Program-made: the position numbers and the translations under genes
Origin: Acetatifactor sp.
Lineage (GTDB): Bacteria > Bacillota > Clostridia > Lachnospirales > Lachnospiraceae
Assembly: GCA_018385425.1 (NCBI GenBank)
Contig: JAHBAA010000039.1
Span: forward strand, 1-64,000
Direction of reading: 5' to 3'
DNA length: 64,000 bases
Part shown: one piece after another, positions 1 to 8,256 of the stretch
Position numbering within the stretch: the first letter of the stretch is position 1
Layout of the letters: each line of letters begins with the position of its first letter
The notes under the pieces: model-generated
Databases searched by the model: none
Seen by the model: only the letters and a program-made list of their open reading frames with translations
Told to the model about the DNA's origin: nothing

Positions 1-588
1 GGCAGAGCGGAAAGCTATGCCTATCACAATCCTGTGATTCCCTCTCTGTTTGACGGTCTGGGAATGGGACTCGGTTTTACGATAGCATTGACCTGTATCG
101 GCGCGCTGAGAGAACTGCTTGGGGCAGGCAAGCTCTTTGACTATGCCGTATTGCCCGAAAGCTTTGAACCGATTCGCATTTTCGGTCAGGCCCCCGGCGC
201 TTTCTTTGTGCTGGCTATGCTGGTGGCACTGCAGAACTTTGTGAAGGAAAAACGAAAGGCCGCAGGCAAACCCTATGAAAAGATCGGTTCCGGCTGCAGT
301 GAGGATTGCCTGAATTGCAGTGAGAAGGGCTGCGAGAAGCGCTTTTACGACACGAAGGCGTCCTCTGTATCCGATAAAGCAAAAGAGGCTGCAGCTTCCG
401 GCACTGCTGAAAAGACTGAGATAGTGTCAAAGGCGGAAGAGGATTCTTTTGAGAGAAACGATCAGTCCAAAGATCAGAAATCGATCTATGCGGAATTTGT
501 GGAGGAAGAACGAAAGAAAGCAATGGAAGAACAGAAGCAGGATCCTTCCGAATTTGAATATGTTAAACTGGAAGAGGAGGAAGAATGA
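1..588 (+). CDS. rnfE: Electron transport complex subunit RnfE (5' end outside window)
   Basis: Membrane subunit of the Rnf complex, which couples ferredoxin oxidation to NAD reduction and ion export. The frame is open from base 1, so the N-terminal part is missing. The motif GLGMGLGFT and the following hydrophobic segments are typical of RnfE. The last ~100 codons are unusual: after the final membrane segment comes a cysteine cluster C-x3-C-x2-C-x4-C (bases about 295-336) and then a long acidic, lysine-rich soluble tail ending in a run of Glu. The stop overlaps the rnfA start (ATGA), as expected in a translationally coupled operon. The order E-A-B matches clostridial rnfCDGEAB. Confidence 0.93.
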   Translation, partial: GRAESYAYHNPVIPSLFDGLGMGLGFTIALTCIGALRELLGAGKLFDYAVLPESFEPIRIFGQAPGAFFVLAMLVALQNFVKEKRKAAGKPYEKIGSGCSEDCLNCSEKGCEKRFYDTKASSVSDKAKEAAASGTAEKTEIVSKAEEDSFERNDQSKDQKSIYAEFVEEERKKAMEEQKQDPSEFEYVKLEEEEE

Positions 589-1172
589 TGGATGAAGTAA
601 AAAGCTTGCTGGTTATTATGATCAGTTCCTCACTCGTGAGCAATGTGGTGCTAAGCCAGTTTTTGGGACTTTGTCCTTTTCTGGGTGTCTCCAAGAAGGT
701 GAAGACTGCGGCCGGAATGGGCGGAGCTGTCATCTTTGTCATCACCCTGGCCAGTGCGGTTGCGGGTGTGATCAATCGTTTCGTGCTGATCCGGTTCGAG
801 ATCCAGTATCTGGACACCATCGTATTTATCCTTGTGATTGCCGCATTGGTACAGTTTGTAGAGATGTTTCTGCGCAAGGTGATGCCTTCTCTCTATGAGG
901 CATTGGGTGTGTATCTTCCCTTGATCACAACAAACTGCGCAGTCTTGGGCGTTGCAATCAATAATGAGCAGGCCGAATACGGTATTGTCACCGGAATCGT
1001 CAATGGTTTTGCCACGGCAGTGGGCTTTACCATTGCGATCGTCATCCTGGCAGGAATCAGAGAGAAGATGCAGTACAATGATGTGCCGGCACCATTTCGC
1101 GGAATGCCCATCGTACTTCTGACAGCCGGACTGATGGCAATTGCCTTTGTGGGTTTCTCAGGACTGCTGTAG
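585..1172 (+). CDS. rnfA: Electron transport complex subunit RnfA
   Basis: Integral membrane subunit of the Rnf complex, 195 aa, about six membrane segments. The family motifs SQFLGLCPFLG (Cys30) and LPLITTNCAVLG (Cys118) are present; in the Rnf/NQR family such cysteines of the A and E subunits help hold an intramembrane iron-sulfur centre. Two adjacent ATG codons (585 and 588) follow a GAGGAGG site at 574-580; either could start. The gene overlaps rnfE by 4 bases and ends with TAG just before the rnfB ribosome site, so the three are one operon. Nothing looks damaged in this gene. Confidence 0.95.
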   Translation: MMDEVKSLLVIMISSSLVSNVVLSQFLGLCPFLGVSKKVKTAAGMGGAVIFVITLASAVAGVINRFVLIRFEIQYLDTIVFILVIAALVQFVEMFLRKVMPSLYEALGVYLPLITTNCAVLGVAINNEQAEYGIVTGIVNGFATAVGFTIAIVILAGIREKMQYNDVPAPFRGMPIVLLTAGLMAIAFVGFSGLL

Positions 1173-1182
1173 GAGGAGAGCG

Positions 1183-1536
1183 ATGAGTATGGTTGGAGTT
1201 TTGACTGCTGCGGCAGTGGTTGGAATCGTTGGTATTTTCGTAGGTCTTTTTCTCGGCGTGGCCCAGATCAAACTGCATGTTGAGACGGATGAGAGGGAGG
1301 AGGCTATTCTGGCAGCTCTGCCCGGCAATAACTGCGGCGGCTGCGGCTTTGCAGGCTGTGCAGGACTGGCCGGTGCGATCTCGAAGGGAGATGCGCCTGT
1401 CAATGCGTGCCCTGTGGGCGGAGAGCCGGTTGCGAAGAAAATTGCTTCCATCTGCGGCGTGGAAGCAGGAGAGAGCAGGCATATGGTTGCCTTTGTTGCC
1501 TGTCAGGGCGACTGCGAAAAAGCCCACGTGGACTAG
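1183..1536 (+). CDS. rnfB: RnfB N-terminal part (ends at an in-frame TAG)
   Basis: Electron-input subunit of Rnf. This reading frame gives 117 aa: a membrane anchor (residues ~4-27) and the RnfB Fe-S domain with C51-x2-C54-x4-C59-x16-C76. The start at 1183 follows AGGAGGAG at 1171-1178. A TAG at 1534-1536 then stops the frame. The next codons continue the RnfB sequence in the same frame (PGAEDC..., PGGGPKSC), so the family's usual ~260-280 aa protein is broken in two. The stop falls where relatives usually carry Tyr, and TAT or TAC to TAG is one base change. It could be a real nonsense mutation, a readthrough site or a sequencing error. Confidence 0.85.
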   Translation: MSMVGVLTAAAVVGIVGIFVGLFLGVAQIKLHVETDEREEAILAALPGNNCGGCGFAGCAGLAGAISKGDAPVNACPVGGEPVAKKIASICGVEAGESRHMVAFVACQGDCEKAHVD

Positions 1537-1563
1537 GCGTATCCCGGCGCCGAGGACTGCAGG

Positions 1564-1980
1564 ATGATGAGCTTTGTTCCGGGCGGCGGCCCCAAGTCCT
1601 GCAATAGCGGATGCCTTGGCTATGGAACCTGTGCGAAGATCTGTCCCTTTGGAGCGATCTCTGTGGTCAACGGTGTCGCAAAGGTTGATCCGGATCTGTG
1701 TAAGGCTTGCGGCAAGTGTCTTGAGGTCTGTCCGAAAAAGCTGATCTCACTGATCCCTTATGAGTCAAAGTACGGGGTTGCCTGCAGTTCTGTGGATAAA
1801 GGACCTGTCACGATGAAATTCTGCGGTGTAGGCTGTATCGGATGTGGACTTTGCGTGAAAAATTGTCCTGAGGGAGCTGTTGCAGTGAAGGATTTCAACG
1901 CCACAATCGATCAGGACAAGTGCAGCGGATGCGGTATCTGTGCGGAAAAGTGTCCGAAGAAGTCCATCGTAAAACTGTGA
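1564..1980 (+). CDS. rnfB: RnfB C-terminal ferredoxin-like part
   Basis: Same frame as the upstream rnfB piece, from the double ATG at 1564/1567 to TGA at 1978-1980. It contains the RnfB signature PGGGPKSC-x3-C-x5-C-x3-CP, then three ferredoxin-type CxxCxxCxxxCP runs (Cys46-56, Cys91-101, Cys120-130, counted from 1564). That is enough for four [4Fe-4S] clusters. Only a weak ribosome site (GCAGG, touching the ATG) precedes 1564, so independent translation would be inefficient. Without the upstream half this piece lacks the membrane anchor. It is best read as the distal half of one rnfB gene interrupted by TAG, not as a separate gene. Confidence 0.85.
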   Translation: MMSFVPGGGPKSCNSGCLGYGTCAKICPFGAISVVNGVAKVDPDLCKACGKCLEVCPKKLISLIPYESKYGVACSSVDKGPVTMKFCGVGCIGCGLCVKNCPEGAVAVKDFNATIDQDKCSGCGICAEKCPKKSIVKL

Positions 1981-1993
1981 ATTGGAGTATGGA

Positions 1994-3400
1994 ATGGAAG
2001 TTTTTTCCTTGCTATTGGCCAGATATTTCATTATTATCCGTCTGGTGGGGGCGCTGATCGGCGGTATTTTTGGCTGTCCTTCTGCGCAGCAGATCGATTT
2101 GAAAATCTTCGACAAGGGTGACTACGACTGTGCGTTCGTATCCATGTATACGACGGAAGGATTTTTGGAATCAGAGTATGAGACGTTCCGGGGATTTCAT
2201 ATCTATAAGAATCAGTTCGAGATAAAGGACGAGACTGTGTTTAGAAACTATCTGGATCACATTCTGAGCTCTGAAAAAGAGCTGAAATGCCTGTATTTGG
2301 GTGTATTGCCGGAGCGTCTGGGGGCTGATCTGATAGAGGACTATGCGGTCAGCTATCCGGAGATCGTATTTGAGGTGCTTCCCGCCTACTATGATATCTC
2401 TGATTGGCAAGGACTCAATCAAAAAAACAGAGAGAAGCGCATGAAGGCATATCGTGAGCTGTGCAGGAAGTCTCTATGTTACGACAATGTAAGAGTATAT
2501 AATTATTTTGGAACTGAGTGGCTCATCACGAATCCCATGAATTATCAGAAGGGTCTGCTTCTGGATCCGGGCGTGGCAAGTACCGTCATGCTGACCGCAG
2601 ATTATCTGCAGGACTATGTGATCACTCAGGATAATCTGGACACTACCTTTCAGGAGCTGCAGAGGCTGATCAACGAATGGGATCCGGATTCCTTTCCGGA
2701 CCTGTCTGATTGGAACCTTGTTTTTCTGGGAGACAGTATCTTCGGAAATTACAGGGATGGAACTTCCGTCCCTCACGTTATCGAAGGATTGACCGGGGCA
2801 GATACCTACAATCTGGGAATCGGTGCAACGGTTGCCGTTCCGGTCGATTTCTGCGAGTTTCACCTGGGAAAGATGATCGATCTTCTGGAAAAAAGGGAGT
2901 ATTGCAGAGTGGAGGAAGGTATATCCTATCCCCTGAGAAAGACATTGGACGCGGTCAATCGGGACCTGCAGCGCTTTTATGAGGAAAAGAAGGATGGTCC
3001 CACAGTCTTTTTCCTTCACTACGGTTTCAACGAGTATATGACCAATGTGCCGGTGGACGGACCGGTTGGATTTTACAGTGCCCTGAAAGATCAGATCGCC
3101 CGTCTGAAGAAGCTGTTCCCGGATGCAGAGGTGATTGTTCTGGTTCCAAACCGTATGACTGTCTTTGAAGAAGGAACGCGGATCACAGGGGAGAATCCCT
3201 GTACCTTTGCCGATTATGCTGCGGCGATTGTTAAGCTTGACGAGATAAACGGAGTATCCGTGATCAATAATTATGATGTTTTCCTGAATGATCGGGGAGA
3301 GATCATGACAGACTGTCTGGATGACGGCCTGCATCCCGGCGTGAAGGGGAGATACCTGTTGGGGAGGAACATCGCACGACATCTTTCAGAATTGCAATAG
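1994..3400 (+). CDS. SGNH/GDSL-family hydrolase with N-terminal signal segment
   Basis: Predicted secreted or membrane-tethered esterase-like protein, 468 aa from ATG 1994 (GGAG at 1984-1987). A hydrophobic N-terminus (residues ~3-27) ends in IFGC, which resembles a weak lipobox. Residues ~30-230 are an uncharacterised domain. The catalytic domain follows: GDS with Ser248 (block I), a Gly block at NLGIGATVA, HYGFNEY in the place of GxND, and DGLH with Asp444 and His447 (block V). Substrate is unknown; relatives act on acyl or acetyl esters of lipids or wall sugars. It starts 13 bases after rnfB and may be cotranscribed. A strong terminator follows. Confidence 0.75.
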   Translation: MEVFSLLLARYFIIIRLVGALIGGIFGCPSAQQIDLKIFDKGDYDCAFVSMYTTEGFLESEYETFRGFHIYKNQFEIKDETVFRNYLDHILSSEKELKCLYLGVLPERLGADLIEDYAVSYPEIVFEVLPAYYDISDWQGLNQKNREKRMKAYRELCRKSLCYDNVRVYNYFGTEWLITNPMNYQKGLLLDPGVASTVMLTADYLQDYVITQDNLDTTFQELQRLINEWDPDSFPDLSDWNLVFLGDSIFGNYRDGTSVPHVIEGLTGADTYNLGIGATVAVPVDFCEFHLGKMIDLLEKREYCRVEEGISYPLRKTLDAVNRDLQRFYEEKKDGPTVFFLHYGFNEYMTNVPVDGPVGFYSALKDQIARLKKLFPDAEVIVLVPNRMTVFEEGTRITGENPCTFADYAAAIVKLDEINGVSVINNYDVFLNDRGEIMTDCLDDGLHPGVKGRYLLGRNIARHLSELQ

Positions 3401-3414
3401 ATACCGAAACTATG

Positions 3415-3443
3415 AAAACCGATGGTGATGCCATCGGTTTTTT
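3415..3443 (+). terminator. Rho-independent terminator after the SGNH hydrolase
   Basis: AAAACCGATGG, a 5-base loop, CCATCGGTTTT and further T residues: an 11-bp stem with T tail. It likely ends the rnf-SGNH transcript. Confidence 0.9.
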
Positions 3444-3500
3444 GCATGAACGGACAGCATGTTTCATATATTGAACAAACTCTCCAAGGAGTGTGGAATT

Positions 3501-4184
3501 ATGAAACAATGTTTTTATTCTCTTGGAATCGGAATGGCGGGTTTACTCTGTTATGGTCTGTTGTTTCTGCTGAGCGGCAATCTGACTGAGGCGAAACAAG
3601 AGACTGTCAGAGTCTTATCCATGGATGTGCTGTATTGCGGAATCAGGGACACCTGTCTGCTGACTATGGATGACGTCAAAAAGTGTGTCGACAACCGGAC
3701 AGAAGGGACAGGTTTTCATGCTTCTACCGAAAGGGCGAAGGTGTTTGAGGACATCGATCTGCCCGTAATAAATCTTCCGCAGGAACGTTATCTGTGGGAC
3801 GTGGAGGAGAAGGAACTGGATATTCTTCGACGGATCGTGGAGGCAGAGGCAGGCGGGGAGGATCTGGAGGGGAAAATGCTGGTGGCCAATGTTGTGCTGA
3901 ATCGGGTAAAAGAAGAGGACTTTCCCGACACCATTGCAGAGGTAGTCTATCAAAATCGAAACGGAACCTATCAGTTTTCGCCTGCAGGAAGCGGAAGGAT
4001 CGACCGGGTAAAGGTGAGCGAGGAGACCGTAGAGGCGGTAGAAAATGTTTTGCGGGGAGAAGACAGTTCAGAAGGCGCCTTATATTTTGTGGCAAGAAAA
4101 CATGCAAAAAAATCCAGTATAAAATGGTTCGAAGAGGAACTGGAATTTTTGTTTTGCCATGGTGGACATGAGTTCTACAAATAA
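3501..4184 (+). CDS. SleB/CwlJ-like cell wall hydrolase
   Basis: Predicted exported peptidoglycan hydrolase of the Hydrolase_2 (SleB) type, 227 aa. ATG 3501 is chosen because AAGGAG lies at 3485-3490 and the product then starts with a clean signal segment (residues ~5-26). The catalytic domain covers about residues 98-227, with RIVEAEAGGEDLEGK (the Glu-rich start of SleB domains), VANVVLNRV, QFSP and the terminal GHEFYK. SleB domains cleave cortex or vegetative wall glycan. No ypeB partner is nearby, so a germination role cannot be claimed. It stands alone between two transcription units. Confidence 0.85.
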   Translation: MKQCFYSLGIGMAGLLCYGLLFLLSGNLTEAKQETVRVLSMDVLYCGIRDTCLLTMDDVKKCVDNRTEGTGFHASTERAKVFEDIDLPVINLPQERYLWDVEEKELDILRRIVEAEAGGEDLEGKMLVANVVLNRVKEEDFPDTIAEVVYQNRNGTYQFSPAGSGRIDRVKVSEETVEAVENVLRGEDSSEGALYFVARKHAKKSSIKWFEEELEFLFCHGGHEFYK

Positions 4185-4226
4185 TTCAGACTTTATGATT
4201 CTTTCAAAAATGTTGCGGAATTTATA

Positions 4227-4255
4227 TTGCAAGAAAGGGGATTTTGTGGGATAAT
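4227..4255 (+). promoter_or_regulatory. Promoter for xpaC-telA
   Basis: TTGCAA (4227-4232), 17-base spacer, GATAAT (4250-4255), 38 bases before the xpaC start. Good sigma-A match. Confidence 0.75.
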
Positions 4256-4293
4256 AGATAGACGATTATTCTTTTGCAAGTTAAGGTGGTACG

Positions 4294-5520
4294 ATGAACG
4301 ATAATGAATCATGGAAAGGAATAGGCGAAGAAATCCGCAAATCTGTTCTGGAAGCACTGGACTCAGGCAATTTCGAGAATCTTGGGAATGCAGTGTTCGA
4401 TACGGTAGCTGATACGATGAGAACCGTTTCGGAACAGGTCGGTAAGACTGTGTCCGTGAATCAGACGCGGGTGATGTCTGAGGTGACAAAGGCTCGTCAG
4501 GAAGCCAGACGTCAGGCCGAAGCGATGAAAAAGAAGAAGCCTTCCGTCGCCGCACGGGTGCTGGCACCATTTCGATCCATTGGCTCTGTATCCAATGTTC
4601 TGCTGAAGGTGTTCGGCGGGATCGCAACCGGACTGACGGGTGCTTTTGCCCTGATCATGATGCTGGCCAGCATCGTGGATGCCACACTCTTTCCGCTGCT
4701 TCTGTTCAGCCTGGGTCTGTTGGCAGGCTCTATCGGGATGATTCTCGTTGGGGTGATGCAGAAGAAGAGATTGGATAAGGCAGAGTATTATCTGAAGCTT
4801 GCCGGCAACAACCACTATATTAATGTCAGTGATATCGCACAGTTTACCAACGAATCTAAGAAAAAGGTTCTGGCCGAGTTGAGGCAGTTTATCCGTCAGG
4901 GCTTTTATCCGGAAGGTCATCTGGATTCAAAGGGGACATGCCTGATGCTGGACAACAAAATCTATTCCGAATATCTGGAGATCGAAAAACAGCGACGTAT
5001 TCAGGCCAAGGAAGCGCGTGAAGCCAAGAGATCCGAGCAAGAGAGTATACCGGAGCAGTCTGCTGTGGTGAAAACGGAATTGGAGCAGTTAATTGCAGAA
5101 GGACAGGTGTATATCGATCAGCTCCGAATCATGAATGACCACATTCAGGGCGAAGAAATATCTGCCAAGCTATTTCGGCTTGAGAGCCTGTTGAAACAGA
5201 TCTATGCCAGGTTGGAGGAACATCCGGAGCAGCTGCCGCAGTTAAAGAAGTTTTTGGAATATTATCTTCCCACCACATTGAAGCTGGTTGCGGCATATGA
5301 AGAGTTTGATGCAATGAGTGAACAGGGTCCCAATATCGTCGAGGCAAAGGCTGAGATCGAGAAGACCATGGACACCATCAATGATGCCTTTGCCGAATTG
5401 CTGAACCGTCTGTATCGTGACACTGCATTTGACGTGACCACAGACGCACAGGTTCTCCAGACGATGTTGGCCCAGGAGGGTCTCACGGGCGGAAATGATT
5501 TTCAGAAGGCAACTCAATAA
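4294..5520 (+). CDS. xpaC: XpaC-like (5-bromo-4-chloroindolyl phosphate hydrolysis) protein
   Basis: 408-aa protein of the XpaC family, almost always found beside telA. Residues ~1-85 are charged and helical. Two membrane segments lie at about residues 103-125 and 130-153 (GGIATGLTGAFALIMML and the following LFPLLLFSLGLLAGS). The C-terminal half has ISDIAQFTN-like winged-helix-like sequence followed by a long helical region. The biochemical function is not established despite the historical name; the family is linked to envelope stress. It is followed after 48 bases by telA, with its own promoter upstream. Confidence 0.85.
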   Translation: MNDNESWKGIGEEIRKSVLEALDSGNFENLGNAVFDTVADTMRTVSEQVGKTVSVNQTRVMSEVTKARQEARRQAEAMKKKKPSVAARVLAPFRSIGSVSNVLLKVFGGIATGLTGAFALIMMLASIVDATLFPLLLFSLGLLAGSIGMILVGVMQKKRLDKAEYYLKLAGNNHYINVSDIAQFTNESKKKVLAELRQFIRQGFYPEGHLDSKGTCLMLDNKIYSEYLEIEKQRRIQAKEAREAKRSEQESIPEQSAVVKTELEQLIAEGQVYIDQLRIMNDHIQGEEISAKLFRLESLLKQIYARLEEHPEQLPQLKKFLEYYLPTTLKLVAAYEEFDAMSEQGPNIVEAKAEIEKTMDTINDAFAELLNRLYRDTAFDVTTDAQVLQTMLAQEGLTGGNDFQKATQ

Positions 5521-5568
5521 GTATCGTATTGATTTCGAATAATAGATGAATCCAAAGGAGGAACTACA

Positions 5569-6726
5569 ATGACAGACATTGATGAATTGTTGAAAGAGAC
5601 CCCCACTCTTACCTTTGACGCAGGACTCGGCACAAAGGCAGAGGAACCCGCACCGCAGGCTGCTGCTGAGGAAGCTCCCAAGATGGAGGAGGTCGAGCTG
5701 ACAGAGGAAGAGAAGAAGATGGTAGCTGACTTTGCTTCTCAGATCGATATTACCAATACCCAGATGGTACTTCAGTACGGAGCAAGCTGTCAGAAGAAGA
5801 TTGCAGATTTCTCCGAATCAGCTTTGGGAAGTGTTCGCACCAAGGATCTCGGAGAGGTTGGAGATATGCTGACCTCCGTGCTCGGTGAGCTGCGGGCGAT
5901 CGGTGATGAGGAGGAGAGCAAAGGACTCTTCGGATTCTTCAAGAAGAGCGGGGACAAGCTCTCTGCCATGAAGGCAAAATATGACAAGGCTGAGGCAAAT
6001 GTCGACAGAATCGCCGAGGAACTGGAGAAGCATCAGATCACGCTGCTGAAGGATGCTGCCATGCTGGATAAGATGTATCAGCTGAATCTGATCTACTTTA
6101 AGGAACTGTCCATGTATATTCTTGCAGGCAAGCAGAAGCTGAAGGAGGCTCTGGAAGTGGAGCTCCCCAGACTGCGCGAGAAGGCAGAGCGCTCCGGACT
6201 TCCGGAGGACACTCAGGCAGTCAGAGATTTCGCTGAGATGTGCAATCGTTTTGAGAAGAAGATCTATGATCTGGAGCTGACCAGAACAGTGGCATTGCAG
6301 ATGGCGCCTCAGATCCGTCTGATCCAGAACAATGATACCGTGATGAGTGACAAGATCCAGTCTACTCTTGTGAATACCATTCCCCTTTGGAAGAGTCAGA
6401 TGGTCATCGCCATCGGTCTGTCTCATGCCACCGATGCTGCCAAGGCACAGCATCAGGTCAGCGATATGACCAATGAGCTTCTGAAGAAGAATGCGGAGGC
6501 ACTGAAGGTCGCAACCATTGAGACTGCAAGAGAAAGTGAGCGCGGTATTGTGGATATTGAGACTTTGCAGACGACCAACCAGACGCTGATCTCCACCCTG
6601 GACGAGGTATTGAAGATCCAGCAGGAGGGTCGCGCGAAGAGAGCAAGCGCCGAGGTAGAGCTTGCAAAGCTGGAGAGCGATATGCGTAAGAAACTGCTGG
6701 AGCTTTCCAGCAGAGATGCACAGTAA
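5569..6726 (+). CDS. telA: Toxic anion resistance protein TelA family
   Basis: 385-aa cytosolic, highly helical protein of the TelA/KlaA family (tellurite or toxic-anion resistance, lantibiotic and envelope stress). The family core with GLFGFFKK, LEKHQITLLKDAAMLDKMYQLN and the conserved C-terminal helical region is present; the first ~45 residues are acidic and rich in Ala/Glu/Pro. Start ATG 5569 follows AAAGGAGG. It pairs with xpaC just upstream. The exact activity of TelA is not known; coupling to the membrane XpaC is inferred from the conserved pairing. threonine synthase begins 24 bases downstream, perhaps on the same transcript. Confidence 0.9.
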   Translation: MTDIDELLKETPTLTFDAGLGTKAEEPAPQAAAEEAPKMEEVELTEEEKKMVADFASQIDITNTQMVLQYGASCQKKIADFSESALGSVRTKDLGEVGDMLTSVLGELRAIGDEEESKGLFGFFKKSGDKLSAMKAKYDKAEANVDRIAEELEKHQITLLKDAAMLDKMYQLNLIYFKELSMYILAGKQKLKEALEVELPRLREKAERSGLPEDTQAVRDFAEMCNRFEKKIYDLELTRTVALQMAPQIRLIQNNDTVMSDKIQSTLVNTIPLWKSQMVIAIGLSHATDAAKAQHQVSDMTNELLKKNAEALKVATIETARESERGIVDIETLQTTNQTLISTLDEVLKIQQEGRAKRASAEVELAKLESDMRKKLLELSSRDAQ

Positions 6727-6750
6727 ATTTTGAGAAAGGTATTTGATACT

Positions 6751-8241
6751 ATGGCTGAAGTTTTGTACAACAGCACCAGAAGTACAGGTGCTCCCGTGAA
6801 GGCCTCTGAGGCTATTTTGAAAGGATTGTCTGATGACGGCGGATTGTTCGTGCCGGATCATATTCCTGCACTGGACAAGAGCCTGAAGGAATTGTCCGAG
6901 ATGGATTACAAACAGGTTGCCTATGAGGTGATGAAGCTGTATCTGTCTGATTTTACCGAGGAGGAGCTGAAGACCTGTATCGAGAGAGCCTATGATTCCA
7001 AGTTCGATACGGAAGTGATCGCACCTCTTGTGGAGGCGGAAGGAGCATATTATCTGGAATTGTTCCACGGCTCTACGATTGCTTTTAAGGATATGGCATT
7101 GTCTATCCTGCCTCATCTGATGATCACCTCTGCCAGAAAGAATCAGATCAAGAATGAGATCGTTATTCTGACTGCTACTTCCGGTGACACCGGCAAGGCG
7201 GCATTGGCAGGATTTGCGGGGGTAGAGGGTACCAGAATCATCGTTTTCTACCCGAAGAACGGTGTAAGCCCCATTCAGGAGAAGCAGATGGTGACCCAGA
7301 AGGGTGCCAATACCTTCGTGGTAGGTATCCATGGCAACTTTGATGATGCTCAGACCGGAGTGAAGAAGATCTTCTCCGACAAGGAACTGGCTAAGGAGAT
7401 GGATGAGAAGGGATTCCAGTTCTCCTCTGCAAACTCCATCAACATCGGTCGTCTGGTTCCGCAGATCTGCTATTATGTGTATGCTTATGCGACCCTTCTG
7501 AGAGAAGGCAAGATCGCAGAGGGAGAGAAGATCAATGTAGTAGTTCCCACCGGAAATTTCGGAAATATTCTGGCAGCCTTCTATGCGAAGAATATGGGTC
7601 TCCCAATCAATAAGCTGATCTGTGCTTCCAATGACAACAAGGTGTTGTATGATTTCTTCACCACCGGTACCTATGATAAAAATCGTGAATTTGTTTTGAC
7701 CACATCACCGTCCATGGATATTCTGATCTCCAGCAATCTGGAGCGTCTGATCTATCGTATTGCAGGGAATGATGCAGCAAAGAACAAAGAGCTGATGAGT
7801 GCTTTGTCCGGCAAGGGTGTCTATGAGATCACCGATGAGATGAGGGCACAGCTTGTTGACTTCTACGGCGGCTATGCTTCAGAGAATGAGACCGCTGCTG
7901 AGATCCGCAGAGTGTATGAGGATTGCGGCTATGTACTGGATACTCACACCGCAGTTGCTTCCGCAGTATACGGCAAATATCTTGCAGATACCAAGGATAC
8001 CTGCAAGACCGTGATTGCCTCCACAGCCAGTCCCTTCAAGTTCACCAGAAGCGTTATGAATGCCATCGACGTAAAGTATGATGCTTATTCAGACTTTGAA
8101 CTGGTGGATGAGTTGTCCAAGATCGCCAATGTGGCTGTTCCTCAGGCCATCGAGGAGATTCGTACTGCACCTGTAGTACACGATAACCAGTGTGATGTTG
8201 ACAAGATGAAGGATACCGTGAAGGGCTTTCTTGGAATCTGA
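6751..8241 (+). CDS. thrC: Threonine synthase
   Basis: PLP enzyme converting O-phosphohomoserine to threonine, 496 aa, normal for the long (yeast/E. coli-like) form. Residues 1-40 show the typical LSDDGGLFVPDHIP start; Lys113 in HGSTIAFKDMALS is the PLP lysine, and TATSGDTGKAAL is the phosphate-binding segment. ATG 6751 (GAGAAAGG upstream) is preferred over the in-frame TTG at 6730. The family match is close throughout, ending near VKGFLGI. It lies 24 bases after telA and 15 before deoC. No T-box or riboswitch fits in that short gap, so no Thr-specific control is visible. Confidence 0.95.
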   Translation: MAEVLYNSTRSTGAPVKASEAILKGLSDDGGLFVPDHIPALDKSLKELSEMDYKQVAYEVMKLYLSDFTEEELKTCIERAYDSKFDTEVIAPLVEAEGAYYLELFHGSTIAFKDMALSILPHLMITSARKNQIKNEIVILTATSGDTGKAALAGFAGVEGTRIIVFYPKNGVSPIQEKQMVTQKGANTFVVGIHGNFDDAQTGVKKIFSDKELAKEMDEKGFQFSSANSINIGRLVPQICYYVYAYATLLREGKIAEGEKINVVVPTGNFGNILAAFYAKNMGLPINKLICASNDNKVLYDFFTTGTYDKNREFVLTTSPSMDILISSNLERLIYRIAGNDAAKNKELMSALSGKGVYEITDEMRAQLVDFYGGYASENETAAEIRRVYEDCGYVLDTHTAVASAVYGKYLADTKDTCKTVIASTASPFKFTRSVMNAIDVKYDAYSDFELVDELSKIANVAVPQAIEEIRTAPVVHDNQCDVDKMKDTVKGFLGI

Positions 8242-8256
8242 GATAGAGGGTGAGAC

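Noticed and set aside
1183-1980. Genome-wide TAG recoding (for example pyrrolysine) as the reason for the rnfB TAG
   Set aside because: Several intact genes here end with TAG at their expected ends (rnfA, the BlaI-like gene, polA, the ABC permease), and the replaced residue is usually Tyr, so a point mutation or an error is simpler.
2474-3382. 302-codon minus-strand frame opposite the SGNH hydrolase
   Set aside because: The plus strand carries the GDS and DGLH motifs; this is its shadow.
5818-7332. 504-codon open frame on the minus strand opposite telA and thrC
   Set aside because: It lies wholly opposite two well-supported genes, has no ribosome site and gives a Leu/His/Gln-rich product typical of antisense frames.
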